A stretch of DNA of 64,000 bases from Smittia aterrima. Taxonomy: Eukaryota; Arthropoda; Insecta; Diptera; Chironomidae. The notes under the pieces are model-generated. The model saw nothing but the letters and a program-made list of their open reading frames with translations, was not told the DNA's origin and made no database searches. Within the stretch, counting starts at the first letter, position 1. Each line of letters begins with the position of its first letter. The position numbers and the translations under genes are program-made. The stretch is from contig CP093831.1 in assembly GCA_033063855.1 (NCBI GenBank), positions 13,516,001 through 13,580,000 of the forward strand. The letters run 5' to 3'. Below, in pieces: positions 63,621 through 64,000 of this stretch.

Positions 63621-63880
63621 GCTCTCAAAATTGCAATGATCACTTTGTGAGTACAAAACATAATTTATAACACGCATTTAAAAATAGAATAAATTGAATC
63701 TAATTCAATCAAGTCTCGTTTCTTTTTTGGACTCATATAGAACAAAACGATATTTATAGCGATTTATGGCGTCATTGTCAAGGCTGAATTGATCATGACA
63801 AGCAAGATCACAAAGTCGCTAATAATAATTGAAAGGAACGAGTTGCACGTGTTTTGATGCTCTCGTCAACATTGTTTTAT

Positions 63881-64000
63881 TCACAATTCAAACATTTTTA
63901 CTGGCTTGAAGTCAAGCCAAAGTCCGCCTTTCTTAACGTTCAAGAATTCGGCTGGATCGATTTCCAAAGGTTTCGCAGTTTTGCCATTTACAGAAATCTT
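63881..64000 (-). CDS. 3' end of an unidentified gene (cut by window edge)
   Basis: On the minus strand a frame is open from the window edge for 39 codons and ends in TGA at 63881-63883. It reads KISVNGKTAKPLEIDPAEF, then a segment containing GGLWLDFKPVK, then MFEL. The charged, non-repetitive composition looks coding, and it would be the C-terminus of a protein lying mostly beyond the right edge. I do not recognise the family. It is convergent with the DEG/ENaC gene, about 260 bp from its stop. Confidence 0.5.
   Translation of the reverse strand, partial: KISVNGKTAKPLEIDPAEFLNVKKGGLWLDFKPVKMFEL

Noticed and set aside
1..64000. CRISPR arrays, bacterial operons, tRNA or rRNA genes
   Set aside because: None seen. 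Genes have spliceosomal introns, no regularly spaced repeats occur, and no convincing tRNA T-loop or anticodon arms were found by eye.

Overview
The window is nuclear DNA from an insect, most likely a dipteran and perhaps a nematoceran midge. AT-rich intergenic DNA surrounds compact genes, and nearly all introns are 50-75 bp GT-AG introns. The readable proteins are insect-type: CYP4- and CYP3-clan P450s, a PDF receptor, and a pickpocket-type DEG/ENaC channel. The exact genus is a guess.

Layout. 1-3232: the C-terminally cut 3' part of a CYP4-clan P450, then glycine N-methyltransferase, both on the minus strand. 3233-8255: about 5 kb with no convincing gene, apart from one candidate short secreted peptide. 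8256-23816: a large inverted duplication (IR1) with two arms of about 4.36 kb. Its 6.8 kb spacer holds a 943-residue PTB-domain protein gene and a 97-residue cysteine-rich gene. 23817-27543: an axonemal dynein light chain 1 gene in otherwise weak sequence. 27544-44833: a second, independent inverted duplication (IR2) with arms of about 7.5 kb. Each arm carries a complete 11-exon PDF-receptor-like class B GPCR gene, so two near-identical receptor genes sit head to head. The 2.3 kb spacer holds a small four-helix membrane protein gene. A diverged direct repeat of about 300-350 bp brackets the right arm of IR2.

46851-63620 is ordinary, dense gene space. An SLC26 anion transporter (minus) is followed by Top3-beta (minus), which is divergently paired with the AP-3 beta subunit gene (plus) across about 250 bp. 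AP-3 beta converges on a CYP3-clan P450 (minus), which has a decayed 3'-end duplicate just upstream. Last comes a 940-residue gene in which two complete DEG/ENaC subunits are joined in one reading frame. The last 120 bases hold the 3' end of another minus-strand gene.

The most unusual observations are the two large inverted duplications within 37 kb, the duplicated circadian neuropeptide receptor, and the covalent double DEG/ENaC subunit. All gene models are hand-built from splice signals and reading-phase bookkeeping. No homology search could be run.
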